From positions 607,476,383-607,540,382 of the forward strand of contig NC_056730.1 in assembly GCF_019279795.1 (NCBI RefSeq): DNA of 64,000 nt, in the 5' to 3' direction. The notes below the pieces were generated by a model. The model worked only from the letters and a program-made list of their open reading frames with translations, made no database searches and was not told where the DNA came from. The DNA comes from Protopterus annectens. Lineage: Eukaryota > Chordata > Ceratodontiformes > Protopteridae. A program made the position numbers and the translations under genes. This document shows positions 25,241 to 36,795 of the stretch, piece after piece. Positions within the stretch are counted from its first letter, which is position 1, and each line of letters starts with the position of its first letter.

Positions 25241-26401
25241 AAGCTATCTGGAGAGGTGGTTTGGCTTTCTGTGCAATCGCTTCTGAGGTGCAGAAAAGGT
25301 TGCTCATCCTTGAAACAGCATGTAAAGGTGCATCTTAACTGATTTCTACTACTCATATTTAAACATCCTTGATGCAGTTCCACTCATTCTGTGTATGGTT
25401 CATATCTTTTTATTGCCTGCCTCACTTTTTTGGGCTAGCGATGATCGTGAATATGCCGAGGGCATAGTCCATGGTAAATTGCATCAGCCAAAGAGGGCAT
25501 CTATTCAAAAGCCTGAGCAGGTTTCATCCTTGAATGCTCTCCTTTGAATGGTGGTGCCACTTTGCTAAATCACTCCTCACAATGGACAGGTAGTTATGCA
25601 GGCTGCAGACACCGGAGACTGTGAAGTGTGAATAGGAGAAGCCCTCTCATTTCCCCTCTTAAAATCCCTTCACTGTAGTACTGCACAGCTCCCTCCCTTT
25701 AACTAGGGAGCTTAACTTCAGTTTAAAAGCCACCTGAATGAGATTTACAAGCTCCTTGATATGTCCAGTGTTAAAGTAATGTGTTAGTACATTTAGTGTG
25801 AGTAGTCCTGAGATATGAGTCTGACATTTGGAAGTACTTCTGCCCTGCTACTCCTCTGGCCTAGTGGTTAGGGGGATGGTTTTATGTGTGCAGATTACAG
25901 GGTTCGATCCCTGACTACAGTGAAAGGCAGGCAGTTTCTTTTTTGTCCAGATGCCTTTTTCCTCTCTTCCCCTGTCCATTTGCTACATCGTTTTACACTT
26001 GCAAACTTACCATTGTCTGTAGAGCACATGGCTTTGCACGCAAAGGCCTACTGAGCTCCTTGCACATTACAGCAACACACTGGCAGAATGCAATGCCTTG
26101 CTGAGTACAGTTGCAAGATAGGACAGGCATACTCCTAGGGAGGACTAAGATGAGGGAGACACTATAGAAGACTGCCAGAAATGAGACAGTGGGGTCAGAC
26201 TTCTGGTCCTTGTTTACACTCACTGTGTTGATATCTGCACTCTGTCTTCCTTGTCCTTGCCTTCTTTCTCTTTGACACTATTTGCCGGACTGCCTAGCAA
26301 TGCCTCAAGTTCTAAAGTATATTATCTCCAACGGTCTCCAGACATTAAGCTTGAGCCTCCTTATCGATAAAGAAAAGTGAATCTCCTACGACTTCCCACA
26401 C

Positions 26402-26473
26402 TGCCGTGACTCGGATTCGAACCGAGGTTGCTGCGGCCACAACGCAGAGTACTAACCACTATACGATCACGGC
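26402..26473 (-). tRNA. TRH-GTG: tRNA-His (anticodon GTG)
   Basis: Canonical 72 nt. Confidence 0.97.
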
Positions 26474-27634
26474 AAGCTATCTGGAGAGGTGGTTTGGCTT
26501 TCTGTGCAATCGCTTCTGAGGTGCAGAAAAGGTTGCTCATCCTTGAAACAGCATGTAAAGGTGCATCTTAACTGATTTCTACTACTCATATTTAAACATC
26601 CTTGATGCAGTTCCACTCATTCTGTGTATGGTTCATATCTTTTTATTGCCTGCCTCACTTTTTTGGGCTAGCGATGATCGTGAATATGCCGAGGGCATAG
26701 TCCATGGTAAATTGCATCAGCCAAAGAGGGCATCTATTCAAAAGCCTGAGCAGGTTTCATCCTTGAATGCTCTCCTTTGAATGGTGGTGCCACTTTGCTA
26801 AATCACTCCTCACAATGGACAGGTAGTTATGCAGGCTGCAGACACCGGAGACTGTGAAGTGTGAATAGGAGAAGCCCTCTCATTTCCCCTCTTAAAATCC
26901 CTTCACTGTAGTACTGCACAGCTCCCTCCCTTTAACTAGGGAGCTTAACTTCAGTTTAAAAGCCACCTGAATGAGATTTACAAGCTCCTTGATATGTCCA
27001 GTGTTAAAGTAATGTGTTAGTACATTTAGTGTGAGTAGTCCTGAGATATGAGTCTGACATTTGGAAGTACTTCTGCCCTGCTACTCCTCTGGCCTAGTGG
27101 TTAGGGGGATGGTTTTATGTGTGCAGATTACAGGGTTCGATCCCTGACTACAGTGAAAGGCAGGCAGTTTCTTTTTTGTCCAGATGCCTTTTTCCTCTCT
27201 TCCCCTGTCCATTTGCTACATCGTTTTACACTTGCAAACTTACCATTGTCTGTAGAGCACATGGCTTTGCACGCAAAGGCCTACTGAGCTCCTTGCACAT
27301 TACAGCAACACACTGGCAGAATGCAATGCCTTGCTGAGTACAGTTGCAAGATAGGACAGGCATACTCCTAGGGAGGACTAAGATGAGGGAGACACTATAG
27401 AAGACTGCCAGAAATGAGACAGTGGGGTCAGACTTCTGGTCCTTGTTTACACTCACTGTGTTGATATCTGCACTCTGTCTTCCTTGTCCTTGCCTTCTTT
27501 CTCTTTGACACTATTTGCCGGACTGCCTAGCAATGCCTCAAGTTCTAAAGTATATTATCTCCAACGGTCTCCAGACATTAAGCTTGAGCCTCCTTATCGA
27601 TAAAGAAAAGTGAATCTCCATCGACTTCCCACAC

Positions 27635-27706
27635 TGCCGTGACTCGGATTCGAACCGAGGTTGCTGCGGCCACAACGCAGAGTACTAACCACTATACGAT
27701 CACGGC
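27635..27706 (-). tRNA. TRH-GTG: tRNA-His (anticodon GTG)
   Basis: Canonical 72 nt, with the CATCGAC 3'-flank variant. It is the last copy before the provirus, whose 5' LTR begins 472 bp further on. Confidence 0.97.
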
Positions 27707-28172
27707 AAGCTATCTGGAGAGGTGGTTTGGCTTTCTGTGCAATCGCTTCTGAGGTGCAGAAAAGGTTGCTCATCCTTGAAACAGCATGTAAAGGTGCATC
27801 TTAACTGATTTCTACTACTCATATTTAAACATCCTTGATGCAGTTCCACTCATTCTGTGTATGGTTCATATCTTTTTATTGCCTGCCTCACTTTTTTGGG
27901 CTAGCGATGATCGTGAATATGCCGAGGGCATAGTCCATGGTAAATTGCATCAGCCAAAGAGGGCATCTATTCAAAAGCCTGAGCAGGTTTCATCCTTGAA
28001 TGCTCTCCTTTGAATGGTGGTGCCACTTTGCTAAATCACTCCTCACAATGGACAGGTAGTTATGCAGGCTGCAGACACCGGAGACTGTGAAGTGTGAATA
28101 GGAGAAGCCCTCTCATTTCCCCTCTTAAAATCCCTTCACTGTAGTACTGCACAGCTCCCTCCCTTTAACTAG

Positions 28173-28177
28173 GGAGC
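28173..28177. repeat. Target-site duplication GGAGC, 5' copy
   Basis: GGAGC directly precedes the 5' LTR and recurs at 36796-36800. Removing the provirus and one copy restores the ordinary unit sequence AGGGAGCTTAAC. Confidence 0.93.
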
Positions 28178-28673
28178 TGTAGTAAGAATCTTTGTGTTCA
28201 ACATCTTTGTATCCTGTATAGGAAGGGTTAAAATGTGAAACTACATTGCGTGCAAAGAAATAAGCTAAAATGAGTTGTTTTTCTTGTAAGGAATTTGCTG
28301 ACCAGAAAGGAATGCACAGATGTTACTTTGGTCCAGGCACAGGCCTATCTTGGGACTGACCTCTGACCAAGGAGGAGTGCATAGATGTTACCTTGATGTA
28401 GGCACCAACTTATCTTGTGTCTGACTTTTTTACCATCTAAGGCTACAGTGAGTGAATTTATAGCCTTGACTGAAATTCCTTGTCTAGTAACCAGCTGCTG
28501 TGTATGCACAAAAGAGGGTATAAAAACCCATGTAAAGTGTATAGAAATTAGACTGCTGACAACCAAGAACTTTGTGGCAGGTCTCCATGCATGTAAAATA
28601 AACTCTTTTTTGGCCTACCTTTTTGCTGCGTGATTTTTCCAGTATATGTTAAGAGTATTAAAATCTTTTGACA
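28178..28673 (+). repeat. 5' LTR of the provirus (496 bp)
   Basis: Starts TGTAGTAAG and ends CTTTTGACA. A TATA box (TATAAAAA, 28519-28526) and a polyadenylation signal (AATAAA, 28596-28601) are in the order expected for U3-R-U5. Short reading frames within it are not genes. Confidence 0.95.
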
Positions 28674-28677
28674 TTTC

Positions 28678-28695
28678 TGGCGCCCAACGGGGGCC
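28678..28695 (+). other. Primer binding site, tRNA-Lys type
   Basis: TGGCGCCCAACGGGGG starts four bases after the LTR. It matches the site complementary to the 3' end of tRNA-Lys(CTT) used by several retroviruses, apart from one missing T in the distal half. Confidence 0.85.
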
Positions 28696-29009
28696 ACCTC
28701 TTCACGGTACGAATCGCATAAGAGGGACTGAAAAACCTGTACAGGAAGGGGAGAACGAATCTCGGGCTCCCTTGAACGGAAAGACCTTCGACGAAGAAGT
28801 TGTAAGTAGAGGCCAGTCACTCTTAGATTCGATCCGTGGGACGGTGACGAATGAGGGCGGAAGATCCGCAGTAAGGTAAGCTTTTTTATTTGTAAAAGTT
28901 TTTTTTAAAAAAGGGACTAGTCATAAAGGAATTTCTTTTGTTTAAAATTTTACAAAAGACCGGTAGAGATCTCAGGAAAAGGAAACAGTTTTTCTTTTAA
29001 ATAAGAAAA
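28696..29009 (+). other. Proviral leader, with probable splice donor
   Basis: About 310 bp between primer site and gag. AAGGTAAGC at about 28873-28881 resembles a splice donor, the usual position for the donor that makes the env message. A and T runs follow. No further motif recognised. Confidence 0.6.
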
Positions 29010-30506
29010 ATGGGAATAGGAAGCAGTTGTTGTGTTAGGAAGGGCTGCTTAAATAAAAGGACTGAGGATGAGGAATATATGTTTAAATTACATCCGAAAA
29101 ACTTGAAATATATGAAAAAATGGAAGAAAGACTATGGGTTTAGTGGTACCTTGAATAAATCAGAATGTCAAAATCTAGTGAGAGACCTCTTGAGGGACAC
29201 AGGCGGTAAGGTTAAGAAACAAAAAAAGGTAGGATTTCCTCAAGCACAGAAATGGTTAGAAGAAGCTAATAAGAGACATAGGGAACAATTTTCAAATAAG
29301 GGAAATGGTGGCTCGAGTGCAAAAGATGCATTTTTTGTCCGAAAAGAGGATGGCGAGACATCTGTTGCCTGTCGTAGACCGACAGCCCTGCCCTTGTATC
29401 CCGAAGTTAGAAAAGACATGGTTAGTCCACCCCAGTATCAGGAAGATGACACAGAGAATCAGGATACAACTGTACCCTCCGTAGTACTGACAAAACAAGT
29501 AGGTGAAACCCTGGATCTCCGGAACCGTAATATAGATAAATCAGAATGGACGCATAAGGAAGCTGAAATACAAGAAGCTGAATCAAATATAGTATCTACA
29601 GACTCATATCCCCTTATAGAAGTAGCAAACCCACAGGCAGGAACACCCGGTCAAGGTCCCACTATTTTAGTTTACCGACCTTGGACACGGGAAGACATCC
29701 GAAAAGCTGTGGAGGGCATACCACACCCAAAATTAGACATGACTAAATTTTGCGATGACATTGCAGGTATGATGGAAAGTTACAAATTAAATTCCGTTGA
29801 ATTGGAACAGGTAATACGCCAAATCTTAGGACCAGATTGGCACTTAATTTGTGGGAATTGGGATCCCCTGACTAGGATAGATAGTAAACCACGTGCCTTT
29901 GAGTCTGAATCATATAAGACACAAACACAGGACTTGCTAAAGCGTATTATGAAGCAGTGGAAGCCTAAGGCAGATTGGACTTGTATTAATCAGTGTGTAC
30001 AAACTGAAGATGAAAAAGTAGATCATTATTTACAAAGACTTAACCAGCGCTTTGATAACCATAGTGGAATAGACAAACCACCCAATCAAGAAAAGGATTC
30101 ACCTTATGAACAACAGTTAAAAAATGCCTTTTTAAAAGGATGTAGAACTGCAATCAGTAACTTCATTCACAAACATATGATAGACCATAGGACGGCACGT
30201 CTGCAACCCTTACTGAAGTATGCAAGACATGCAGAAAAATATTTAGAAGAAAGGAAAAGAAAGCAAGCTCAAACCTTTACGGTGAGTGAAGATGGGACAC
30301 TTATGCTACTGCAAGGTCCGACTAACAGGGGTAGAGGAAGGGGCAGAGGCAGGGGCAGAGGAAGAGGGAATGTGGGACATTCCGAAGATTATGAAGGCAG
30401 ACAGAAAAGAGGAGAATGTTTCAAATGTGGTAAAAAGGGACATTTTGCAAGGGATTGCCGGTCTTCTGAAAGAGCTAAAACCACCCCGGATCACGAGTCA
30501 GCATGA
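29010..30506 (+). CDS. gag: Fossil retroviral gag (498 codons, looks open)
   Basis: The product begins MGIGSS, with a glycine at position 2 that suits myristoylation of the matrix domain. The middle, with WTREDIRKAVEGIPHP and a segment ending near residue 420, fits a capsid of gamma/epsilon type. An RG-rich tract (about residues 441-453) precedes one CCHC zinc knuckle, CFKCGKKGHFARDC (residues 470-483; 30417-30458). The length is usual for gag. This part looks whole; the element as a whole is broken. Confidence 0.88.
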   Translation: MGIGSSCCVRKGCLNKRTEDEEYMFKLHPKNLKYMKKWKKDYGFSGTLNKSECQNLVRDLLRDTGGKVKKQKKVGFPQAQKWLEEANKRHREQFSNKGNGGSSAKDAFFVRKEDGETSVACRRPTALPLYPEVRKDMVSPPQYQEDDTENQDTTVPSVVLTKQVGETLDLRNRNIDKSEWTHKEAEIQEAESNIVSTDSYPLIEVANPQAGTPGQGPTILVYRPWTREDIRKAVEGIPHPKLDMTKFCDDIAGMMESYKLNSVELEQVIRQILGPDWHLICGNWDPLTRIDSKPRAFESESYKTQTQDLLKRIMKQWKPKADWTCINQCVQTEDEKVDHYLQRLNQRFDNHSGIDKPPNQEKDSPYEQQLKNAFLKGCRTAISNFIHKHMIDHRTARLQPLLKYARHAEKYLEERKRKQAQTFTVSEDGTLMLLQGPTNRGRGRGRGRGRGRGNVGHSEDYEGRQKRGECFKCGKKGHFARDCRSSERAKTTPDHESA

Positions 30507-30644
30507 CTATATGATGGTGGTGGAGGTGAATCAGACCTGGACAAAAAGGCTGATGGGCCAGACTCAATAAGTCAGAGTGAAGAGGAAGCTTTTGAGGACA
30601 TAAACGAAGAGGGTAAGGGAGAATGTGCAGGATGGGAGAATGAA

Positions 30645-31160
30645 ATGACTGATTTTTCAGACGAAGGTGAATATCAGGTTGTTAATTTAACAGCGCTGGC
30701 TGTAACTATGCAGCTAGAAGCACAACCAATAATAACACTTCAAGTAGAAGGAAAGGATGTGGAATTTTTGTGTGATTCAGGGGCCTCCAGGACCCTGCTA
30801 AAAAATTCTGCAGTACCATCCGATGTAACTTCTGATGACTATGTATTAGTCAAAGCAGCAAATGGCCGCATTTATAAAGAACCACTATCTAAACCCTTAT
30901 GGTTCACGGACCCTGAAACTAACCAAACTATCAGGTTTCGAGTCATTATTTCCAAAATTTGCCCTGTAAACTTATTAGGGAGAGATTTAATGCACGTGTT
31001 TGGCATAGCAGCTGTGCCGACTGCATCAGGAATTCTAGCCAAACGAGTAGAGATTCAAGATGTTATGTTGCAGGTGGGGCAGGGTGATTTACACTACTGG
31101 TACAGTAATGATCTTGTCGAAACTGGACCACAAAATGTAGTAAATGAGCTAACTAATTTG
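30645..31160 (+). pseudogene. pro: Fossil retroviral protease region
   Basis: An aspartic protease is recognised by FLCDSGASRTLL (active-site DSG at about 30774) and the later NLLGRDLM motif, equivalent to the ILGRD of retroviral proteases. It follows gag and leads into pol, as in all orthoretroviruses. The segment between protease and reverse transcriptase is listed separately. Confidence 0.82.
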
Positions 31161-31601
31161 GCCTTAAGCAAATATGGCACACAACCGCCAGTGGTAGCTA
31201 AACAACTACACTGTACAATGTACTACAGAAAGTATGTAGGACCAGACGACAAATATGAAGAGCAATTCTTTAAACACAAGGTCACAAAAATCTTGTTACA
31301 AAATCTATATTGGGATAAAGCAGGAAATTCTGCAGTTACATGCAGTCTTACAAAAGATATGCAGTTACTTTTTCACAATAATTCTATTGCACATGTCTCT
31401 GTAACAAGGGAAGAACAAATGGCATGGTATCTGGTGGGGAGGAAAGTTACTGAATGGGCTAAAATGACGCCAGAACAATTGGCATGTAAAGGAGTTCAGG
31501 TACAAAGGCTAAATTGGGTCACCCAGGCTAGACCCACAGTGCACCTCCGCGAAGACAGGCTAACGCCACCCGGGGGGGCCCATTCTGACTATATCTCCTA
31601 A
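31161..31601 (+). pseudogene. Extra domain between protease and RT, with two HxT/S motifs
   Basis: About 140 residues separate the protease from reverse transcriptase, more than in common gammaretroviruses. Two short motifs stand out: LHCTMYY (His at 31209) and IAHVSVT (His at 31392), 61 residues apart. Paired H-x-[T/S]-x motifs in hydrophobic strands are the signature of the 2H phosphoesterase superfamily. The resemblance rests on these motifs only. It may instead be a lineage-specific pol extension of unknown role. Confidence 0.45.
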
Positions 31602-34600
31602 CCCCACAGGAAGAATTAAAGTTACAATCAGTGCCAGACTCCTTATGGTCCCGCGGGCAACATGACATTGGGCTAATAAAAACAGCAGGACAGGTTAAAA
31701 TAACTCCAAAATCCGATTTTAGACCTCACAAGCGTCAGTATCCGTTAAGTAAAAAGGCAGAAGAAGGCATTCTACCAGTGATCACGGCTCTATTATGAGC
31801 TGGGGTTTTAATTCCATGCACAGATTCACCGTGTAACACACCCTTGTTCCCAGTAAGGAAACCGGATGGGACCTGGAGAATGGTACAGGATCTGCAAGCT
31901 GTGAATGCTGCTGTAGTACCAAGGGCTCCTATGGTCCCAGATCCATCTGTTTTGTTAAATGATATCCTTCCCACAGATAAGTATTTTTCTGTCATTGATA
32001 TCAGTAACGTATTTTTTTCCATCCCTCTACAGGAAGCTAGTAGGTTTTGGTTCGCTTTTACGTTTATGAGCAAGTGGTACACATACACAAGACTGCCGCA
32101 GGGATATTGTGAGAGCCCTACAATCTTTTCGCAAGAAATGTCAACAAACCTGGCACAGTTTCAACCGGAGCATGGCTGTCATCTACTGTTATACGTAGAC
32201 GACATCTTACTGGCTGCACCCACGGAGGCTGTCTGTGAGTCTGAAACTATTCGGTTACTGCATTTCTTGGCGAAAGAGGGACATAAGGTAAACAAATCTA
32301 AATTACAATTTTGTAAAGCTGAAGTATGATATCTAGGCTATACCATTTCAAATGCTGGTAGACAACTAGATAACTGTAGAAAAGAAGCTATTTTACAGGC
32401 ACCAATGCCCAGTACAAAAAAAGAAATGATGTCATTTTTAGGAATAACTAACTTTTGTCATAGTTGGATTCCCAATTATTCAGAGGAAGTGAGTCCACTT
32501 TCAGAACTTATTTTTGCACTTCCTATGGCAGCACATGACGCGCTGCAATGGGCAGATAAGGCAATACAGGCATTTACTAGGGTAAAGCAACTGATAGCAG
32601 GATCTGCAACACTTAGCTTCCCTGACTATACAAAACCTTTTGTTCAGACAGTAGATTGTAAGCAGGGCTTTATGACATCGGTTCTGTTGCAAACTTATTG
32701 GGATAAGTTGAGACCATTAGCTTTTTATTCCAGCAAACTGGACACAGTGGCACGATCATCGCCACACTGTGTACAAGCAATAGTCGCAGCTGCACTGGCT
32801 GTGCAGGCATCTGCAACCCTAGTTTTGTTTCATGACCTTACTTTACGGGTACTACACTCTGTCACAGTAATACTTCTACAGGATAAAGTTACCTTTCTCT
32901 CTCCTAGCAGACATTTGTCCTGCATGACAACGTTACTATCACAACTGCACATGACCTTTAAGCGATGCACCACTCTTAATCCAGCCACGCTGTTACCTAC
33001 AGCTGATGACGGTGCCCCTCACGTATGTTTACATTTAATACACTCTAATGTCTTACCAAGACCAGACCTTAAAGATCAGCCTTTGGCAAATTCAGATTGG
33101 ACCCTGTTCGTAGATGGGTCAGCATGTAAGAATGAGGCAGGTATTACACAAGTGGGTTATGCAGTCACAACTGAGACTGAGGTACTAGAGGCAAAACCTC
33201 TCCCCAGGAACCTGTCCGCACAAGTGGCTGAATTGATTGCTTTGACCAGAGCATGTACCATTTCCAAGGATAAGGCAGTTACTATCTACACAGATAGTCA
33301 GTATGCTTTTTCTACGGTCCATGTCTTTGCACAGCAATGGAAAAATAGGGGAATGGTTACGGCCTCAGGAAAGGAAATAACCCACAAGGATTTAATCCTT
33401 AGCCTCTTACAAGCTGTCCAACTGCCACGGGGATTGGCCATCTGTAAGTGCAGCACACACAAATGCCAAGGATCCAGTATCACTTGGAAATGCACTAGCT
33501 GACAAAACTGCAAAAAGTGTAGCCTTAACCTCTACTTTTGCACTCGAGACCACACAGAAGGAACTTCATCCTACAGATAAATTTGATCTACAAACTTTAC
33601 AAGTAATGCAGGAACTTAGTACAGTTCAGGAAAAACAGCGATGGGTTAAATATGGGGCTATTCAGAAGCAGGGAGTTTTTGTAGGTCCAAATGACAAGTA
33701 TGTTTTGCCAACAAACCTTTTTAGGTATGCCTCATTAGTGACGCACGGCCCATCGCACCTGGGTCCTGCTGCCATGGTTCAAATGATCCAGCGAATTTTC
33801 TGGACCAAGGGCTTTATAGCGTATGCAAAACGATTTTGTTTATCGTGCCTGCTTTGTGCACGATACCATGGTGATGGGGTGCGGATCACTCCAGCAGCTT
33901 TCCTGCTGCCTCCGTATCCATTTCATACAATCTGTATGGATTTTATTGAACTAACTCCCATCCAACAAAAGCGATTTGTGTTGGTCATTATTGACGCTTT
34001 TACAAAATGGGTTGAAGCTTTTCCAGTAACACATCCAGATGCCCTGTCGGTAGCCAAGGCCCTTACGAATAATATTATCCCTCATTTTGGGCTACCCACA
34101 CGCATCTATTCTGATAATGGCACACATTTTGTAAACCAAGTTATTCAAAAGCTGGCTGCCATTTTTCAGATTGAACTAAAACACCACTGTGCCTACTACC
34201 CACAGTCAGCAGGGTTGGTTGAATGCCATAATGGTATTCTCAAAGGCAAGTTACGTAAACTCATGGCCGAGACACACCAGTCTTGGATAAACTGCTTACC
34301 TCTAGCACTCCTGTACATGTGTACCACTCCCACCTCGAAAGGGGTCACACCATTTGAACTCTTATACGGGAGACCGTACTACGTCCCGCAGTGGCAAGGT
34401 CTTTTGCCTGCGGAACGTGAGGGGGGTGAAGAGATAGCAGATTACATGAGGAAATTGCTGACCAGAACTAACACCTCTCTAACAAGTTAGCAGATTACAT
34501 GAGGAAATTGCTGACCAGAACTAACACCTCTCTAACAAATGATTGCTTTTCAGATCAGAAGAACAACAGGATCCTGGAAGTGAAACCTGGCGACTGGGTC

Positions 34601-34786
34601 TGGATCAAAATCATCAAAAGGAAGACCTGGAACTCACCCAAGTGGGAAGGACCATACCAGGTTTTGATCTCTACTCCCACAGCAGTTCGAATAAAGGAGC
34701 GAACATCTTGGATCCACCTGACACATTGCAAGATTGTCAGGAAATTTGAGTTGGAAAAGAATTTGAGTTCCCCTGAGGAACACTGA
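31602..34786 (+). pseudogene. pol: Fossil retroviral pol: reverse transcriptase, RNase H, integrase
   Basis: Reverse transcriptase shows LPQGYCESPTIFSQ and the catalytic YVDD (32192-32203). RNase H shows FVDGSA, AELIAL and YTDSQYAF (about 33.1-33.3 kb). Integrase shows a His2Cys2 finger ending CLSCLLC (about 33.84 kb), then CMDFIEL, YSDNGTHF and a downstream Glu in LVECHNG, the DDE triad. A C-terminal basic domain (GDWVWIK...WEGPYQVL) follows, as in gammaretroviruses. The region is interrupted in several places and is a fossil. Confidence 0.88.
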
Positions 34787-34833
34787 TTAGTAGTAATCCT
34801 GTTTTCGTAAGAACTTTTCTGACTGTTGTAGCA

Positions 34834-36262
34834 ATGCAGGGAAATACCGGAAGGGAGCAGCCCTTCCCACAAAAGCATTGTAAAATAATTTTGTTATTAG
34901 TAAGTGTAAGTGTTGTTTTTCTGTTTTGGCCATTTTTATTTTCAAACGAAACTAGCCAAGTGAAGAGAGACGAAAAAACAGCTTGGCATCCACCCTTTAA
35001 TACGTACCAAGCTATTAAATATGCATATGCTTTGTCTTTTAATGTTTCAATTTGTTGGATATGCACAGCTATCCCGACTGTACATGGTGGTCTGATGTTA
35101 GGTACAGTCCCTTTGGGGGCAAATGATACATGGACTAAATTACTATTTGAAACTTCAGAGGTAGCCTTAAAGGACAAAATAGCATTACCCCTCATGGGTC
35201 GTCAGAATGGAACTGTATGTTTCCAGAGATCTGGAAAAATTAAGGTTGGATGGAGTCAATGTAATGTAACCATAATTCATAACTGTACAATAGATGGACA
35301 CTGTGCAACAAGTTTCAAGCCTATAAGAGTGCTTATTAATAGTACAGGGCTTATTAATGTCACAAGCTTTGTTGAAAAAAATGTTATCTGTGTATGATCT
35401 TTTGTTTAAAGGGCTACAAGACAAAGGAAATCATTCTATTCCAGTAAATATCACCCTTAAGGTGAATGATTGTTATTTTATCTGTGGTAAAAAAGCATAC
35501 AAATGGTTGCCAAGGAATTGGTCAGGCAGTTGTTTTTTGGGCTATTTAGCACCAGCTATAAGACATACATTTTCTCTTCCCCAAGGCAAAATACGAAATG
35601 TACGTGCTATAAATAAACCTGTTAATCCTGTAGGTAATGTTGATGCCTCCTGGATCTATCATCATGATTTGGCCCACAGTAGCAGCAAGGGACTGTCACA
35701 CATGGACTTGGGCGATGATGTTATTTCTTGGGCTGGTATTCTTCCAGCTTATGGGACAGTAAAATCTATTTGGGAGCTCAGAAAACTGTCAAAACTGTTA
35801 GAAACTCTGAGCAATGCAACTTTTTCTGCGCTAGAGTTGGTGACGGATGAGCTAACTGCAATGAGGACTGTAGTGTTGCAGAATCGGATGGCACTCGATT
35901 TCACCCTAGCGGCAAAAGGAGGTAATTGCGCTCTTATCCAGGAGGAGTGTTGTTCTTTTATTCCCGATAATGAGCACGATATAGACAGTCATTTGGAGAT
36001 CTTACAACAAGTTTCTGAACTTACAAAACCAGGACAGAATCCATTGACTGACTTTTTCCAAAATTGGTTTGGAAATTGGGGAACAGTACTTATGAATGTC
36101 TTAATTGCTGTATGTGTTGGTGCCATTATATTCCTACTGTTGGGTTGTTGTTGCATTCCTTGCATCCGAATGATAATATCAAGTGTATTGTCTGCCAATG
36201 CAACTAAAGCTTATTATCCTGAATATACAGAAAATGAATCATGCGAAAAACTGTATGAATAA
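34834..36262 (+). pseudogene. env: Fossil retroviral envelope, gamma type
   Basis: A hydrophobic leader near 34.87 kb is followed by a surface subunit with CWIC (35053-35064), the disulfide-exchange motif of gamma-type envelopes. The transmembrane subunit has an LQNRMALDF heptad stretch next to the CX6CC motif CALIQEECC (35927-35953), like the immunosuppressive-domain region of MLV-type Env. A membrane anchor (about 36.08-36.17 kb) and short tail follow. No clear furin site was seen. The gene is interrupted and is a fossil. Confidence 0.85.
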
Positions 36263-36290
36263 AATGTATTATGGGGGATACAAAGTGTTG

Positions 36291-36302
36291 TGAGGGGGGG
36301 AA
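36291..36302 (+). other. Polypurine tract
   Basis: A purine run, GAGGGGGGGGAA, directly precedes the 3' LTR, where plus-strand synthesis is primed. Confidence 0.85.
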
Positions 36303-36795
36303 TGTAGTAAGAATCTTTGTGTTCAACATCTTTGTATCCTGTATAGGAAGGGTTAAAATGTGAAACTACATTGCGTGCAAAGAAATAAGCTAAAATGAGT
36401 TGTTTTCTTGTAAGGAATTTGCTGACCAGAAAGGAATGCACAGATGTTACTTTGGTCCAGGCACAGGCCTATCTTGGGACTGACCTCTGACCAAGGAGGA
36501 GTGCATAGATATTACCTTGATGTAGGCACCAACTTATCTTGTGTCTGACTTTTTTACCATCTAAGGCTCCAGTGAGTGAATTTATAGCCTTGACTGAAAT
36601 TCCTTGTCTAGTAACCAGCTGCTGTGTATGCACAAAAGAGGGTATAAAAACCCATGTAAAGTGTATAGAAATTAGACTGCTGACAACCAAGAACTTTGTG
36701 GCAGGTCTCCATGCATGTAAAATAAACTCTTTTGGTCTATCTTTTTGCTGCGTGATTTTTTCAGTATATGTTAAGAGCATTAAAATCTTTTGACA
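36303..36795 (+). repeat. 3' LTR of the provirus (493 bp)
   Basis: Pairs with the LTR at 28178-28673 over its whole length, with about six substitutions and two small indels. It ends CTTTTGACA next to the duplicated GGAGC. Confidence 0.95.

Larger units (their letters stand above)
1316..28177. repeat. Homogeneous tandem array, about 22 units of 1232-1233 bp
   Basis: Head-to-tail units recur every 1232 or 1233 bp; the one-base difference is TTTCCCTCT versus TTTCCCCTCT. Each unit holds a plus-strand tRNA-like Pol III element, a minus-strand tRNA-His gene about 520 bp downstream, and spacer that includes a short hairpin (3268-3282 in one unit). Neighbouring units differ at roughly one to three positions, the mark of recent amplification or concerted evolution. 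Two sub-blocks are visible. Units up to about 16.1 kb have ATTCGG and CTCCTCC just upstream of the tRNA-like element; units from about 17.2 kb have ATTTGG and CTACTCC. The last unit is cut by a provirus at 28177. Nothing protein-coding is supported. Confidence 0.97.
28178..36795 (+). mobile_element. Endogenous retrovirus, 8.6 kb, class I-like, in one array unit
   Basis: A complete-length provirus in plus orientation: LTR, primer site, gag, pro-pol, env, polypurine tract, LTR. It sits between two GGAGC copies (28173-28177 and 36796-36800), a 5-bp target duplication within the unit's GGGAGCTTAAC. The LTRs begin TG and end CA and differ at about 6 substitutions plus 2 small indels over 493 bp (about 1.2%). 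This suggests a few million years at typical vertebrate neutral rates, but the host rate is unknown. The envelope is gamma-type (CWIC and CX6CC), the gag has one zinc knuckle after an RG-rich tract, and the primer is tRNA-Lys. It is best described as a gamma/epsilon-related class I ERV, with the 5-bp duplication unusual for that class. It is a fossil, broken at roughly half a dozen places, mainly in pol and env. Confidence 0.93.

Noticed and set aside
1316-28177. CRISPR-like regular spacing
   Set aside because: The repeat is 1.2 kb with no unique spacers and the sequence is eukaryotic.
28345-28820. Reading frames across the LTR and leader
   Set aside because: They overlap the TATA box, polyadenylation signal and primer site and have no similarity to known accessory proteins.
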